Shown in pieces: positions 27,553-37,919 of a stretch of 64,000 nucleotides of DNA. The stretch comes from Paenirhizobium cremeum (GTDB taxonomy: Bacteria > Pseudomonadota > Alphaproteobacteria > Rhizobiales > Rhizobiaceae). Position 1 is the first letter of the stretch; the number at the start of each line of letters is the position of its first letter. Location of the stretch: the NCBI RefSeq assembly GCF_022884085.1, contig NZ_JAGGCS010000001.1, forward strand, positions 658,848-722,847. The letters are read 5' to 3'. Under the pieces are notes generated by a model that was given only the letters and a program-made list of their open reading frames with translations, had not been told where the DNA came from and searched no databases. The position numbers and the translations under genes are program-made.

Positions 27553-28784
27553 ATGTATGAATTTGCCATCGCCTGGGAATGGCTGGCCTTTGCCGTTCGC
27601 TGGCTGCATGTCGTGACCGCCGTCGCCTGGATCGGCTCGTCCTTCTATTTCATCGCACTCGATCTCGGGCTCGTGAAGCGCGACCACCTGCCGGCGGGCG
27701 TCTATGGCGAGGAATGGCAGGTCCATGGCGGCGGTTTCTACCACGTGCAGAAATATCTGGTTGCCCCGGCCTCGATGCCCGAACACCTGACCTGGTTCAA
27801 ATGGGAGGCCTATACCACCTGGCTCTCCGGTTTTGCCCTGCTCTGCGTGGTCTATTACGGGGGCGCCGATCTCTTCCTGATCGATCGCCATGTGCTCGAC
27901 ATCGACCAGTGGCAGGCGATCGGCCTTTCGCTCGCCTCCCTCGGCATCGGCTGGGTGCTCTACGATCTCCTCTGCAAATCGCCGCTCGGCAGGAATACCT
28001 GGGGCCTGATGGCCTTTCTCTATGTCGTGCTGGTCGTCATGGCCTGGGGCTACACCCAGATATTCACCGGCCGCGCCGCCTTCCTGCATCTCGGCGCCTT
28101 CACGGCGACGATCATGTCGGCCAACGTCTTCTTCATCATCATCCCGAATCAGAAGATCGTGGTGGCCGACCTCATCGCCGGCCGCACGCCGGACCCGAAG
28201 CTCGGGGCGCAGGCCAAGCAGCGCTCGCTGCACAACAACTACCTGACGCTTCCCGTCATCTTCTTCATGCTGTCGAACCACTATCCCCTGGCCTTCGCCA
28301 CCGCCTATAACTGGATCATCGCCGCTCTGGTCTTCCTGATGGGCGTCACCATCCGCCACTGGTTCAACACCACCCATGCCCGCAAGGGCCGCCCTCTCTG
28401 GACCTGGATGGTCACCACCGTCCTGTTCATCGTCATCATGTGGCTTTCGACCGTGCAGAAGCCCGTTTTGGAAGGTGAAGTGTCGGTCGCTCCCGTCTAC
28501 CAGCGCTTTGCCGCCAACGCCCATTTCCCCGCGGTGAAGGACGTCGTCGCCAGCCGCTGTTCCATGTGCCATGCGGCAGAACCCGTCTGGGACGGCGTGG
28601 CGCGGGCACCGAAATCCGTGAAACTCGAAAGCGACGCGGAGATCGCCGCCCACGCCCGGGAAATTTACCTGCAGGCCGGCCGCGCCCACGCCATGCCGCC
28701 CGGCAACATCACCGAGGTCAGTGCGGAAGAGCGCGCGCTTCTTGTCGCCTGGTATGAAAGCGCGGTCTCCGGGAACAGCAGCCA

Positions 28785-28788
<4 letters not shown>
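27553..28788 (+). CDS. puuD: Membrane urate hydroxylase with cytochrome c domain
   Basis: 411 residues. The N-terminal about 310 residues hold eight or so membrane helices with conserved histidines (AIAWEWLAFAVRWLHVVTAV, HVQKYLVAP, SNHYPL), and the C-terminal domain has the haem c motif CSMCH near residue 340 with a distal Met (AMPPGN). This is PuuD, which oxidises urate to 5-hydroxyisourate and passes electrons to the respiratory chain instead of making peroxide. It feeds UraH. The guanine deaminase gene overlaps its stop by four bases. Confidence 0.93.
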
Positions 28789-30095
<1,307 letters not shown>

Positions 30096-30122
30096 CCGCC
30101 ACGCCTGAATACAGGTCGAAAC

Positions 30123-30563
30123 GTGCTGCAACTCCTGCTCAATCTGGCAATCGGAACGGTGGTCATTTCATTGACCGTCGTCATCCACACTTTCGGCTTG
30201 ATAGCCGTGACCCACGCCATGAGCTGGGTGACGGCCCATATCCGCCTGCACGCCCATCGCAGCCGCATCCTGGCCATGAACACGGTGGTTCTCGGCGTCT
30301 TCTGCGTGCTGACGGCCGAGGTCTGGCTCTGGGCGCTATGCTACCGGCTGATTGGTTTTCTCGGCGATTTCCCGACAGCGCTCTACTTTTCGACCGTCAC
30401 CTTTTCGACCATCGGCTACGGCGACGTCATTCCCCACCCCGAATGGCGCATGCTGGCAGGGCTGGAGGGCGTGAATGGTTTTCTGCTGATCGGTTGGTCG
30501 ACCGCCTATCTCGTCGCGGCAGGCATCAGGGTTGGCCCCTTCCGATCCGGAGAGCATTTCTGA
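30123..30563 (+). CDS. Two-helix potassium channel protein
   Basis: 146 residues with three hydrophobic segments (about 5 to 30, 50 to 75, 115 to 135) and the ion-selectivity filter TVTFSTIGYGDVIPHPEW near residue 95. It has no cytosolic RCK domain, so it is a bare pore of the Ion_trans_2 family. GTG start. It follows guaD by 27 bp in the same direction and may be co-transcribed, though no functional link to purines is known. Confidence 0.8.
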   Translation: MLQLLLNLAIGTVVISLTVVIHTFGLIAVTHAMSWVTAHIRLHAHRSRILAMNTVVLGVFCVLTAEVWLWALCYRLIGFLGDFPTALYFSTVTFSTIGYGDVIPHPEWRMLAGLEGVNGFLLIGWSTAYLVAAGIRVGPFRSGEHF

Positions 30564-30665
30564 TGGCGCGATGCGGCTAACGACGGATCGGCGAGATCGA
30601 CCGCGGCCTCATCGCGGAAAACCCGCTCTGACCGGCATGCGCGGTAAGCGGTCGATCCGCATCGC

Positions 30666-31457
30666 TCAGGCCGAAATCTTGTCGATCAGGGCATCGGCGA
30701 GATCCAGCATGCGTGTCTCCGGTGCATGGCCGATCAGCATCAGGCCATGGCCTCCGTCGGACCAGTGAACGACGGTCATGCCGTTGCGCTGCTCTGTTCG
30801 CACCGGCGCGGCCTTTCCTTCGGAACGGACGATGCAGAAGGCGAGCGGCCCGCTCTCCGGATCGAGATAGAGGATCTGGGCGAGCGGCCTGCCCTCATAG
30901 GCGAGCACCTGGGCGCGCTTGTAATCGAGATCGCCGAAATCGAGCTGGGCGGGCGTCATCCGCATGTCGAGACGCCGGTTGACGTCTGCAAGCTCCGCCG
31001 CCTGTTCCGCCGGCGTCGGCAGCACACCGGCAAGCGTCTGCGCATCGTAAAGCGACATATACTGCGCGACCAGGCCCCGCCATTCGCCGCCGCCCTCCTC
31101 ATCCGTCCCGAACCAGTCGAGGCCGGTCCTGCCGGCAAGAATGCCCGCTGCCACCGATGCGGCCATGGCGCCGAAAAGGCCGCGACGGCTGATGCCGCTG
31201 CTGGGAGCCTTAGACGGTTTCGTCGCGGCGGCATCGTCGAGCATCGCCTGCAATCGCCTGACCGGCGCCTCGCCGAGCAGCGGGGCGAAGGCGTGACGAT
31301 AATCGAAGTTGGCGCGTGTCAGGAATTCCAGCCGCGCGGCCACGCGCTCGTCATGCTCCAGAAGGGTTTCGATGCGGTCGCGCTCCTCGCCGTCCAGTTC
31401 ACCGTCGATGAAGGCCGTCAGAAGCTCGTCCGAGGGCATGGTATCGTCCTGCGTCAT
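30666..31457 (-). CDS. Anti-sigma factor of the adjacent ECF sigma
   Basis: 263 residues. The N-terminal domain (LLTAFIDGELDGEERDRIETLL) is a zinc-less anti-sigma domain type, a single membrane helix lies near 95 to 112 (GLFGAMAASVAAGILAG), preceded by a Tat-like SRRGLFG, and the rest is periplasmic. It overlaps the sigma gene by ATGA. Such membrane anti-sigma factors hold the sigma until an envelope or oxidative signal is received. Confidence 0.8.
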   Translation of the reverse strand: MTQDDTMPSDELLTAFIDGELDGEERDRIETLLEHDERVAARLEFLTRANFDYRHAFAPLLGEAPVRRLQAMLDDAAATKPSKAPSSGISRRGLFGAMAASVAAGILAGRTGLDWFGTDEEGGGEWRGLVAQYMSLYDAQTLAGVLPTPAEQAAELADVNRRLDMRMTPAQLDFGDLDYKRAQVLAYEGRPLAQILYLDPESGPLAFCIVRSEGKAAPVRTEQRNGMTVVHWSDGGHGLMLIGHAPETRMLDLADALIDKISA

Positions 31458-32056
31458 CGCACATCCTCCCCTCTGGCTTCCGCCAGCTTTGCCCGGGCGG
31501 CTGCAAGCCGGCTCATGATCGTCCCGATGGGAACGCCGAGGATCGCCGCGACCTCGCGATAGGAAAGTCCTTCCACATAGGCAAGAAACACCGCCGTGCG
31601 CTGTGCCTCCGGCAGGGCATCGACCAGCCGCATCACCTGATTGGCCATCACCTTGCGGTCCGCCTCGGCCCGGCCGTCGAAGGAGAGGACATCGGCCGCC
31701 TCGGCAAGCCCGGCCCCCTCGCGCACCCGCTGTGCCCTGACCTCGTTCAGCCAGATGGAATGCAGGATGGAAAGCAGCCATTGGTCGATCCGGGAGCCCG
31801 AGGAAAACTGCACCGCCCGCTCCAGCGCCCGAACGCAGGTCTGCTGCACCAGATCGTCGGCCATATCCCGCCGGCGCGACAGCACGAAGGCATATCGCCA
31901 CAACCGGCTCAGATTGGCCGACAGACCGTTTCGCACATCCGCCTCGCTTGCGATGGCAGCCTCCCCTCCCGACGATGACGCGGGCAACGGCCCCCGCTGC
32001 TGTTGTGACGGTCGGGCGACGCTGTTCAACGGATAATCACAGGATAGGCTGGACAT
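31454..32056 (-). CDS. ECF-family RNA polymerase sigma factor
   Basis: 200 residues. Sigma region 2 is seen as RLWRYAFVLSRRRDMADDLVQQTCVRALE (from about 52) and region 4 as LPEAQRTAVFLAYVEGLSYREVAAILGVPIGTIMSRLAAARAKL (from about 145). ATG at 32056 is used; a TTG six bases upstream is an alternative. Co-transcribed with its anti-sigma; regulon unknown. A secreted TPR protein gene lies 70 bp upstream in the same direction. Confidence 0.88.
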   Translation of the reverse strand: MSSLSCDYPLNSVARPSQQQRGPLPASSSGGEAAIASEADVRNGLSANLSRLWRYAFVLSRRRDMADDLVQQTCVRALERAVQFSSGSRIDQWLLSILHSIWLNEVRAQRVREGAGLAEAADVLSFDGRAEADRKVMANQVMRLVDALPEAQRTAVFLAYVEGLSYREVAAILGVPIGTIMSRLAAARAKLAEARGEDVR

Positions 32057-32122
32057 TGGCAAGATACCCGCAGACGACAGCCGTGCCCCATGGAAAAGGT
32101 CCGGCCGTCACCTGCCCGGCCT

Positions 32123-32683
32123 TCAGATCTTCGGAGCGGCATTGATTGCCGAATCGAGATCCCGGTACTCCTCGCAGGAGGTGCCGCAAAGTCCGGCGAT
32201 TGCCTGCAACTGCGCCTTCGCCAGCCCGATCTCGCCCTTCAGGACATAGGCCTCGCCGAGATACTCACGCACCTGCGTGTATTGCGGGTCGGCGGCGACG
32301 GACTTCAGGTAGTAGCCGATGCCCTCATCCAGACGTCCGAGCTTGCGGGTCGCATAGCCGCGATAGTTCAGTACTTCCGGCGAATTCTGATCCTTCACCG
32401 TGTCCAGGACCTCAAGCGCCTCCTGATAGCGTTCGGCCTTGGCCAGCGCGTAGGCATAATCGGCAAGATCGTCGTCGCTCAGATTGGCGCCGCTCTGCTT
32501 GACGCACTTCTGCGTCTTCCGGTCGTAGACGCTGCCCTTCTTGCAGACGGGCGTGGAGCCGGAGCCCGTGTCCGAGCCGCCGCCGTAAGCGCCTGCGGCG
32601 AGCGCCGGAACCGTGGCAAAGGCGAAGGGAACGAGGCAGGCGACGGAAAAGGCGGCAAGACGAAGCCTTGGTATGTGGGTCAT
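32123..32683 (-). CDS. Secreted TPR-repeat protein
   Basis: 186 residues with signal peptide (ACLVPFAFATVPALAAG), a Gly/Ser-rich linker, a Cys-rich segment PVCKKGSVYDRKTQKCVK near 46 to 63, and TPR-like helices from about 75 to 155 (DYAYALAKAERYQEALEVLD, VLNYRGYATRKLGRLDEGI). Similar lipid- or periplasm-located TPR proteins are frequent in rhizobia. It lies just upstream of the ECF sigma gene on the same strand, so it may share its regulation. Confidence 0.75.
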   Translation of the reverse strand: MTHIPRLRLAAFSVACLVPFAFATVPALAAGAYGGGSDTGSGSTPVCKKGSVYDRKTQKCVKQSGANLSDDDLADYAYALAKAERYQEALEVLDTVKDQNSPEVLNYRGYATRKLGRLDEGIGYYLKSVAADPQYTQVREYLGEAYVLKGEIGLAKAQLQAIAGLCGTSCEEYRDLDSAINAAPKI

Positions 32684-32858
32684 GGCGTGTTCCTCTGCGG
32701 TTTACAGCGGCGCGTCCTCCGGGACGCACGGGAGCGCTGCGACGTTTGACATTCCGCATGCCCCAGCCTCCACCGCTTCCGGCTCGCCTGGTCATGCGGG
32801 CTTGCAGGAGGAGAACACCCGGCAGCGCGCTTCTATTCGGCGGGAAATGAAATTTTCT

Positions 32859-33599
32859 TCAGGCGATCCAACCGCCGGAAAGCGCGCTCACCCAATCGGC
32901 CATGCCATGGGCGGCGGCGAGGTCGGCAGCGGCGGCATTGTCGTAGCGCACCTGCCGGAAGGCGGGCTGCCAGCCGCGGCCGGTCTTTTCGAGAACCGCA
33001 TAGGCAGCGAAGGGCGTGCCCTGCTGGGCCTTGTGGTAGAAGGGCTGGTCGTAGTCGAAACCGGGGCAGCCGACGCTGCCCGGATTGACGATCAGCCGGC
33101 CGTCGGAAAGCTGTACCGCGCGGGCGATATGGCTATGGCCGCAAAGGATGAGCGGCTGCTCGATGCCGCTCGCCAGCGCCTCGATCTCCTCGAGTGGCTT
33201 CAGATGGAAGATGCCGCCGGGCGACAGCGTCTCCATCCAGTAGGTGTTGTCGTCCCGAGGCGTCGCATGGCAAAGATAGGCTTCCTCGCGATAGACGGCG
33301 CTGAACGGCATCGAGCGTATCCAGTCTAAATGCGCGGCGCTGAGCTGCCGAAAGGCCGGCTGCTCCCAATCGCCCATCTCGTCATAAGGCCGGTCGACCA
33401 GCGCCCGGTCGTGATTGCCGCGGACGGTCAGCGCATTAAGCGGCAACAGCAGGTCCGCCGTCTCGCCCGCCTTCAGCGGCCCGGAAAAACTGTCGCCGAG
33501 ATTGACGATATCCGAGATGCCCTGCCGCCGGATATCCTCCAGCACGGCCTCCAGCGCCAGATGATTGCCATGGATATCGGCAATCGCCGCAAAGATCAT
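32859..33599 (-). CDS. Metallophosphoesterase
   Basis: 246 residues with the calcineurin-like motifs ADIHGN at 7, GDSFSG near 35, RGNHDRAL near 60, LCGHSHIAR near 150 and NPGSVGCPG near 170. Members act as phosphodiesterases or nucleotidases. It starts three bases after uraH and is the last gene of the ureide operon, so a role in clearing nucleotides is possible but unproven. Confidence 0.85.
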   Translation of the reverse strand: MIFAAIADIHGNHLALEAVLEDIRRQGISDIVNLGDSFSGPLKAGETADLLLPLNALTVRGNHDRALVDRPYDEMGDWEQPAFRQLSAAHLDWIRSMPFSAVYREEAYLCHATPRDDNTYWMETLSPGGIFHLKPLEEIEALASGIEQPLILCGHSHIARAVQLSDGRLIVNPGSVGCPGFDYDQPFYHKAQQGTPFAAYAVLEKTGRGWQPAFRQVRYDNAAAADLAAAHGMADWVSALSGGWIA

Positions 33600-33602
33600 G
33601 GT

Positions 33603-33959
33603 TCAGCTACCCCGGTATGTCGAATAGCCGTAGGGCGAGAGCAGCAAAGGCACGTGGTAATGGGCCGCGGTATCGCTGATCCCGAAGCGGATCGGAATGA
33701 TGTCGAGGAAAGGCGGCATGGTGAGGGGGGCGCCCTGCGCCTTCAGGTAATCGCCGGCATGAAACAGGAGCTCGTACTGGCCGATCCGGAACTTCTCGCC
33801 GGAAAGAATAGGCCCGCCATCCACGCGGCCGTCGGAATTGGTAACGACGGTGGTGACAAGCTCCGCCTCCTGGCCCGCCATCCGCATCAGCTGAATCTTC
33901 AAGCCTTCGGCGGGCTTGCCGAGCGCTGTATCGAGGACGTGGGTGGTAAGGCCGGTCAT
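33603..33959 (-). CDS. uraH: 5-hydroxyisourate hydrolase
   Basis: 118-residue transthyretin-like enzyme: [17 protein letters not shown] at the N-terminus, GRVDGGPIL near 45, [20 protein letters not shown] at the C-terminus with the diagnostic YRGS. It hydrolyses the product of PuuD to OHCU. It overlaps allA by ATGA and the phosphoesterase follows directly. Confidence 0.95.
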   Translation of the reverse strand: MTGLTTHVLDTALGKPAEGLKIQLMRMAGQEAELVTTVVTNSDGRVDGGPILSGEKFRIGQYELLFHAGDYLKAQGAPLTMPPFLDIIPIRFGISDTAAHYHVPLLLSPYGYSTYRGS

Positions 33960-34456
33960 GGATGGGGCTCCAGAATCAGGAAGGGCATGTCGAAGAAGAA
34001 TTCTTCGAGATTGTTGCCCGGCCCGTCGCGATCGACAACCAGAAAATCCGAGATTTCCCCGATCGCCATCAACGGGTGGTGCCATACGTTGCGGCGATAG
34101 TTCACCCCCTGATCCGGCTGCGCCAGAAAGACCTGCGGGCGACCGGGCCTGCCGCCATCGTCCGGCGAAACCGCCACGAGAAACGGCCGGCCGGAGAGCG
34201 GCGAAAAGCTCTGGCTGCCGAGCGGATGCCGCTCCATCATGCCGATTTCATAGGGAAAGGCGCGCGGCTGGCCGCGGAAGATGTTGACGATCACCCGCGC
34301 GCCATCGCCCGAAACCTCTGGCGAAAACAGCGCATGAAACCGCTCCGTGGTCCCGCCGTTAATAAGGCGCATGGTTTCGGGCTTGGCGGAAATCACGTCC
34401 CCGAAGGGAGCGAATGCCTCGGGGGTGAGAGGCTGGACGGAAAGCAGGTCGGACAA
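33956..34456 (-). CDS. allA: Ureidoglycolate lyase
   Basis: 166 residues of the AllA cupin family: [28 protein letters not shown] near 72, [10 protein letters not shown] near 122 and [13 protein letters not shown]. It splits ureidoglycolate into glyoxylate and urea, the last step of the route in this window. The start is TTG at 34456, supported by AAGGGGA eight bases upstream and by the family N-terminus. Only three bases separate it from the end of hepT. Confidence 0.92.
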   Translation of the reverse strand: MSDLLSVQPLTPEAFAPFGDVISAKPETMRLINGGTTERFHALFSPEVSGDGARVIVNIFRGQPRAFPYEIGMMERHPLGSQSFSPLSGRPFLVAVSPDDGGRPGRPQVFLAQPDQGVNYRRNVWHHPLMAIGEISDFLVVDRDGPGNNLEEFFFDMPFLILEPHP

Positions 34457-34459
34457 GAT

Positions 34460-34822
34460 CTATTCCCCTTGCGGGTGAGTACTGCGTATCGCGCGAAGTT
34501 GCGCCAGAAGTTCTGGAATGGCGAGAGCAGAAGTGTTCCAAACCGTATCCAGATCGATGCGGAAGTAATTATGAGCGATGCGATTTCGCATCCCACGTAT
34601 TTTCGTCCAGGGGATTTCTGGATGATCGGCGACAAAATCCGCGTGGTCCTCGGTAAGACGGTTCGCGACCTCGCCGATCATCAGCAAGTTCATTCCGAGT
34701 GCCCGCTGCAGCACCACATTGTTCATGAAGACCTCGCGAGACAGGCCCGACATGAACTCGGCGGTCTCGACGGCGACCTGTTCCATCTCTCGAAGATTTC
34801 CAATGAGACGTTCCTGCTTCAT
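34460..34822 (-). CDS. hepT: HepT-type RNase toxin
   Basis: 120 residues of the HEPN/DUF86 fold. The catalytic Rx4-6H motif with the trailing Tyr is seen as RNRIAHNYFRID near 77 to 90, and the GMNLLMIGEVANRL helix is typical. HepT is a ribonuclease neutralised when MntA AMPylates that Tyr. ATGA overlap with mntA and three bases to allA place it inside the ureide transcript. Confidence 0.88.
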   Translation of the reverse strand: MKQERLIGNLREMEQVAVETAEFMSGLSREVFMNNVVLQRALGMNLLMIGEVANRLTEDHADFVADHPEIPWTKIRGMRNRIAHNYFRIDLDTVWNTSALAIPELLAQLRAIRSTHPQGE

Positions 34823-35112
34823 ACCGGTCGGGCCTCGGAGAGCACCCGTTTGCGCACCTCTTCCGGAAAATCGCCTGGCAACACCAGATGGATCGGCGTC
34901 GGCTTCATCATCTGCTCCAGTTCCTCCAAAAGCCCACCGAGATCGAAGAGCGTCGTTCCCGGCAGCGGATCGACCAGAATGTCGATGTCGCTGTCCGGGC
35001 GATCCTCGCCGCGCGCCACGGAACCGAAGACGCGCGGGTTCGCCGCGTTGAAGCGCCTCGTCGCCTCGCGGATCGCCTGCCTGTTCTTCTCCAGCACTTC
35101 CGATGGCCGCAT
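34819..35112 (-). CDS. mntA: MntA-type nucleotidyltransferase antitoxin
   Basis: 97 residues of a minimal nucleotidyltransferase: VFGSVARGEDRPDSDIDILVD near residues 28 to 48 carries the GSx10DxD site that transfers AMP to HepT. GGAGG precedes the ATG at 35112. It is the first gene of the run mntA-hepT-allA-uraH-phosphoesterase, with no terminator seen between the pair and the ureide genes. Confidence 0.88.
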   Translation of the reverse strand: MRPSEVLEKNRQAIREATRRFNAANPRVFGSVARGEDRPDSDIDILVDPLPGTTLFDLGGLLEELEQMMKPTPIHLVLPGDFPEEVRKRVLSEARPV

Positions 35113-35199
35113 GGCCGAACCTCCGTTTGGGGCAATATAGGCGAAGCGCCCGCCCCGAGAAAGCCGGTCGCAGCGACGTAATGCTTCCTCAAACGAAAA

Positions 35200-35223
35200 C
35201 AGCGCCGGCTTTCACCGGCGCTG
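35200..35223 (-). terminator. Rho-independent terminator of glnII
   Basis: A 9-bp stem CAGCGCCGG / CCGGCGCTG with loop CTTTCA, followed in the minus direction by TTTTCGTTT (35190-35199). It lies 27 bp after the glnII stop and separates it from mntA. Confidence 0.8.
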
Positions 35224-35250
35224 CCTCAATGACCAGTCGATCGTGGAAGA

Positions 35251-36285
35251 TCAGGCTGCTGCGGAAGCAGCAAGCGGAACTTCCGAGATCGTCTTCAGAA
35301 CCTGCGAAGCGATCGCATAGGGGTCGCCCTGGGAGTTCGGACGACGATCTTCCAGATAGCCCTTGTAGTCGTTCTTGACGAAGGAGTGCGGAACGCGGAT
35401 CGAGGCGCCGCGGTCGGCAACGCCGTAGGAGAACTTGTTCCACGGTGCCGTTTCGTGCTTGCCGGTCAGACGCATGTGGTTGTCCGGGCCATAAACGTTG
35501 ATGTGGTCCATCAGGTTCTTTTCGAACTGTGCCATCAGGCGTTCGAAATAGTCCTTGCCGCCCACTTCGCGCATGTACTTGGTCGAGAAGTTGCAGTGCA
35601 TGCCCGAACCGTTCCAATCGGTGTCGCCGAGCGGCTTGCAATGCCATTCGATGTCGATGCCGTACTTTTCGCAGATGCGCAGCAGCAGGTAGCGAGCGAT
35701 CCAGATCTGGTCGGCGGCCTTCTTGGAGCCCTTGCCGAAAATCTGGAATTCCCACTGGCCCTTGGCCACTTCGGCGTTGATGCCTTCATGGTTGATGCCG
35801 GCTTCGAGGCACTGGTCGAGGTGCTCTTCGACGATCTGGCGGGCAACCGAACCGACGTTCTTGAAGCCGACGCCGGTGTAGTACGGACCCTGCGGAGCCG
35901 GGTAGCCGTGTTCCGGGAAGCCGAGCGGACGGCCGTCCTTGTAGAAGAAATATTCCTGCTCGAAGCCGAACCATGCGTCTTCGTCGTCGAGAATGGTGGC
36001 GCGGCTGTTCGACGGATGGGGCGTGACGCCATCGGGCATCATGACTTCGCACATCACGAGAGCGCCGTTCTTGCGGGCCGGGTCGGGATAGACGGCGACT
36101 GGCTTCAGAACGCAGTCGGAGCTGCGGCCTTCGGCCTGCTCGGTCGACGAACCGTCGAAGCCCCAATACGGCAGCTCTTCCAGCGAAGGAAAGTTGTCGA
36201 ATTCCTTGATCTGCGTCTTGCCACGCAGGTTCGGCACCGGCTTGTAGCCATCGAGCCAGATATACTCGAGCTTATACTTGGTCAT
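35251..36285 (-). CDS. glnII: Glutamine synthetase type II
   Basis: 344 residues, eukaryotic-type GSII found in rhizobia beside GSI. The N-terminal YIWLDGYKPVPNLRGKT, the ATP/glutamate-site motifs FDGSSTEQAEG near 43, WFGFEQEYFF near 108 and NGSGMHCNFS near 217 are clear. It assimilates ammonium into glutamine and is under NtrC control in rhizobia. Here it sits among purine degradation genes that release ammonium and urea. gstI is divergent. Confidence 0.96.
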   Translation of the reverse strand: MTKYKLEYIWLDGYKPVPNLRGKTQIKEFDNFPSLEELPYWGFDGSSTEQAEGRSSDCVLKPVAVYPDPARKNGALVMCEVMMPDGVTPHPSNSRATILDDEDAWFGFEQEYFFYKDGRPLGFPEHGYPAPQGPYYTGVGFKNVGSVARQIVEEHLDQCLEAGINHEGINAEVAKGQWEFQIFGKGSKKAADQIWIARYLLLRICEKYGIDIEWHCKPLGDTDWNGSGMHCNFSTKYMREVGGKDYFERLMAQFEKNLMDHINVYGPDNHMRLTGKHETAPWNKFSYGVADRGASIRVPHSFVKNDYKGYLEDRRPNSQGDPYAIASQVLKTISEVPLAASAAA

Positions 36286-36687
36286 TCTTGGTCTCTCTTC
36301 AGTCAAGCGCCCGCCCACGGAGCGCAACAGAGGGGTGATTCTCCGGTTGTCCGGCGAGTCCCGGAGATAGAAGCAGGAAGCGTGCCAACTGACGAAAACC
36401 GTCATCCCGCCGACACAATGACGCACCGCAGCATGGGCAAGAAGGCGGCGAACAGCGAGAATCCTTAACAGTTTCAGCTTATTGTGTGGGAACCTGGCAC
36501 AGCCATACCGTGTTTTCCTGTGCCATGGGCCGCGTGACCGGACGTGATGATTTCGCATTCACGCATGTTTTTGGCCCAAAAATGCCTATAATTTATGCAT
36601 TTTGCACTTTTCGTGTGCATTCGATCTTAAAATCTGTTAGGGACGATCATCGGGCTCGAAAACCGATGAACAACGAAAGGCAGCAGC
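36286..36687. other. glnII-gstI divergent regulatory region
   Basis: About 400 bp with no gene. It holds an NtrC-type palindrome at 36603-36619 and the inverted repeat TGGCACAG ... CTGTGCCA at 36495-36525, whose arms contain a sigma54 -24-like TGGCAC on each strand but no matching -12 GC. A weak -24/-12 candidate facing glnII is GGGCCAAAAACATGC (minus strand, 36577 to 36563). In Rhizobium leguminosarum this region carries NtrC-dependent promoters for both genes. Confidence 0.6.
36603..36619. promoter_or_regulatory. NtrC-binding site candidate
   Basis: TGCACTTTTCGTGTGCA matches the NtrC pattern TGCAC-N7-GTGCA. It lies between divergent glnII and gstI, both NtrC-controlled in R. leguminosarum. 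Confidence 0.65.
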
Positions 36688-36870
36688 ATGACGACGAACA
36701 TGGTTCGGGAATCGGCAAAGATCCTGCAGTTCCCGGTGAGAAACATTCAGATGCGGATGGAAATGCGCGAGCGCGAAGAACGCTCACGCCCCGTGATATA
36801 CGAAAGCGGCGCAGGCAGCTGGTATCACGAGGAAGCGATCCGCGAGGCGGAAGAGGCGCGCAAGCAGTAG
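36688..36870 (+). CDS. gstI: GstI, translational inhibitor of glnII (DUF2735)
   Basis: 60 residues, MTTNMVRESAKILQFPVRN at the start, then a charged helical middle and ending AIREAEEARKQ. Size, DUF2735 signature and divergent position beside glnII match GstI of R. leguminosarum, a 63-residue protein shown to block translation of glnII mRNA when nitrogen is sufficient. An AAAGG ribosome-binding site precedes the start. Confidence 0.85.
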   Translation: MTTNMVRESAKILQFPVRNIQMRMEMREREERSRPVIYESGAGSWYHEEAIREAEEARKQ

Positions 36871-36895
36871 CATGCGCGCCCTGTTGCCCTGTCGC

Positions 36896-37918
36896 TCAGG
36901 CCTTGCGGCCCTTGAGGCGTAGACGCATGACGCCGCCATCGGGATGCATGGCAAGGCGCACATGGGTTACGGGACCGATATCGGCGATGGCATCGCCGGC
37001 AAACAGATGCTCCGCGTCCATCTGCATCTTCTGGCGCGGCAGGATCGGCTTCCAGGTTTCCGAAGCCGCGATTTCCTCCGGGCTGAACGTATCGCCGGCA
37101 TCCGGCAGATAGGCCCCCAGCAGTTCGCAGGTATCCGGGTAGTTCCCCTTGAAGAAATGCGTGTCGATGAGCACGCTATCAATCACGCCCGCATGGCCGA
37201 GCCGGATGATCGCCCAGTCGTGTCCCGGTCCGCGCCGGCGCTTGGTTTCCCAGCCGTCTCCCATATTGACCCCGCGCCCCGGCGACAGGATCTTGTCCGG
37301 ATGGCCGTAATGGGCGTCCGACCAGGCCAGCGCCTTCGCACCATGGAAGATATAGGCAAGGTCGATTTCCTCGTTCGCCCCGACCTTCGACCAGTCGAAG
37401 AAGGCGGCTCCGTAGACCCTCAGGCGCGCAATGCCGCCATCGGGATAGATATGCAGCCTGAGATGGGTCCACACCTTCTCGCGGTCGGAATTCTCGAAGA
37501 AGTGCTGCGCCGAAGGACCGAGGGCCGATTTCGCCAAAAGCTCCGTCCAGACGGTCTCTTCGGTCGGATCGCCGCTCTCGACGAAAGCAGCCTCGATCGA
37601 GCAGAAGGGCGGATAGTTGCCGGTGAAATAACGGGTATCGACGTCGAAACCGAAGATCCGGCCCGGCATGGCCAGACGAATGACCGACCAGTCATGACCT
37701 GGCACGCGCTTGCGGCGGCTTTCCCAGCCGTCCATATACTTGCCGTTGTCGTCATAGAGATCGGGATCGAACCACGCGGGTTCGTCGTTCAGCATGCGGT
37801 CCAGCGGCGCGAAGAACTCGTCCGTGGCATAAAGACCCTTGGCGCCGAGACGGGCCGAGGCGAGATTGACGGCACCGGCTGCGAAATCGGGCAGCGCGAC
37901 GACAGAAATTTCGGGCAT
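36896..37918 (-). CDS. alc: Allantoicase
   Basis: 340 residues with the two allantoicase repeat domains, each containing a GHDW segment: GWESRRKRVPGHDWSVIRL near 65 and GWETKRRRGPGHDWAIIRL near 228. It hydrolyses allantoate to ureidoglycolate and urea. Start at 37918 is one base from the end of uraD, giving the tight unit puuE-uraD-alc. Confidence 0.93.
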   Translation of the reverse strand: MPEISVVALPDFAAGAVNLASARLGAKGLYATDEFFAPLDRMLNDEPAWFDPDLYDDNGKYMDGWESRRKRVPGHDWSVIRLAMPGRIFGFDVDTRYFTGNYPPFCSIEAAFVESGDPTEETVWTELLAKSALGPSAQHFFENSDREKVWTHLRLHIYPDGGIARLRVYGAAFFDWSKVGANEEIDLAYIFHGAKALAWSDAHYGHPDKILSPGRGVNMGDGWETKRRRGPGHDWAIIRLGHAGVIDSVLIDTHFFKGNYPDTCELLGAYLPDAGDTFSPEEIAASETWKPILPRQKMQMDAEHLFAGDAIADIGPVTHVRLAMHPDGGVMRLRLKGRKA

Positions 37919-37919
37919 T

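Noticed and set aside
34393..34635. Minus-strand frame across the hepT-allA junction
   Set aside because: Overlaps two well-supported genes in another frame and has no ribosome-binding site.
36495..36525. Sigma54 promoters for glnII and gstI at the TGGCAC repeat
   Set aside because: Neither copy has the invariant GC at the -12 position, so I list the repeat as an observation and not as a promoter.
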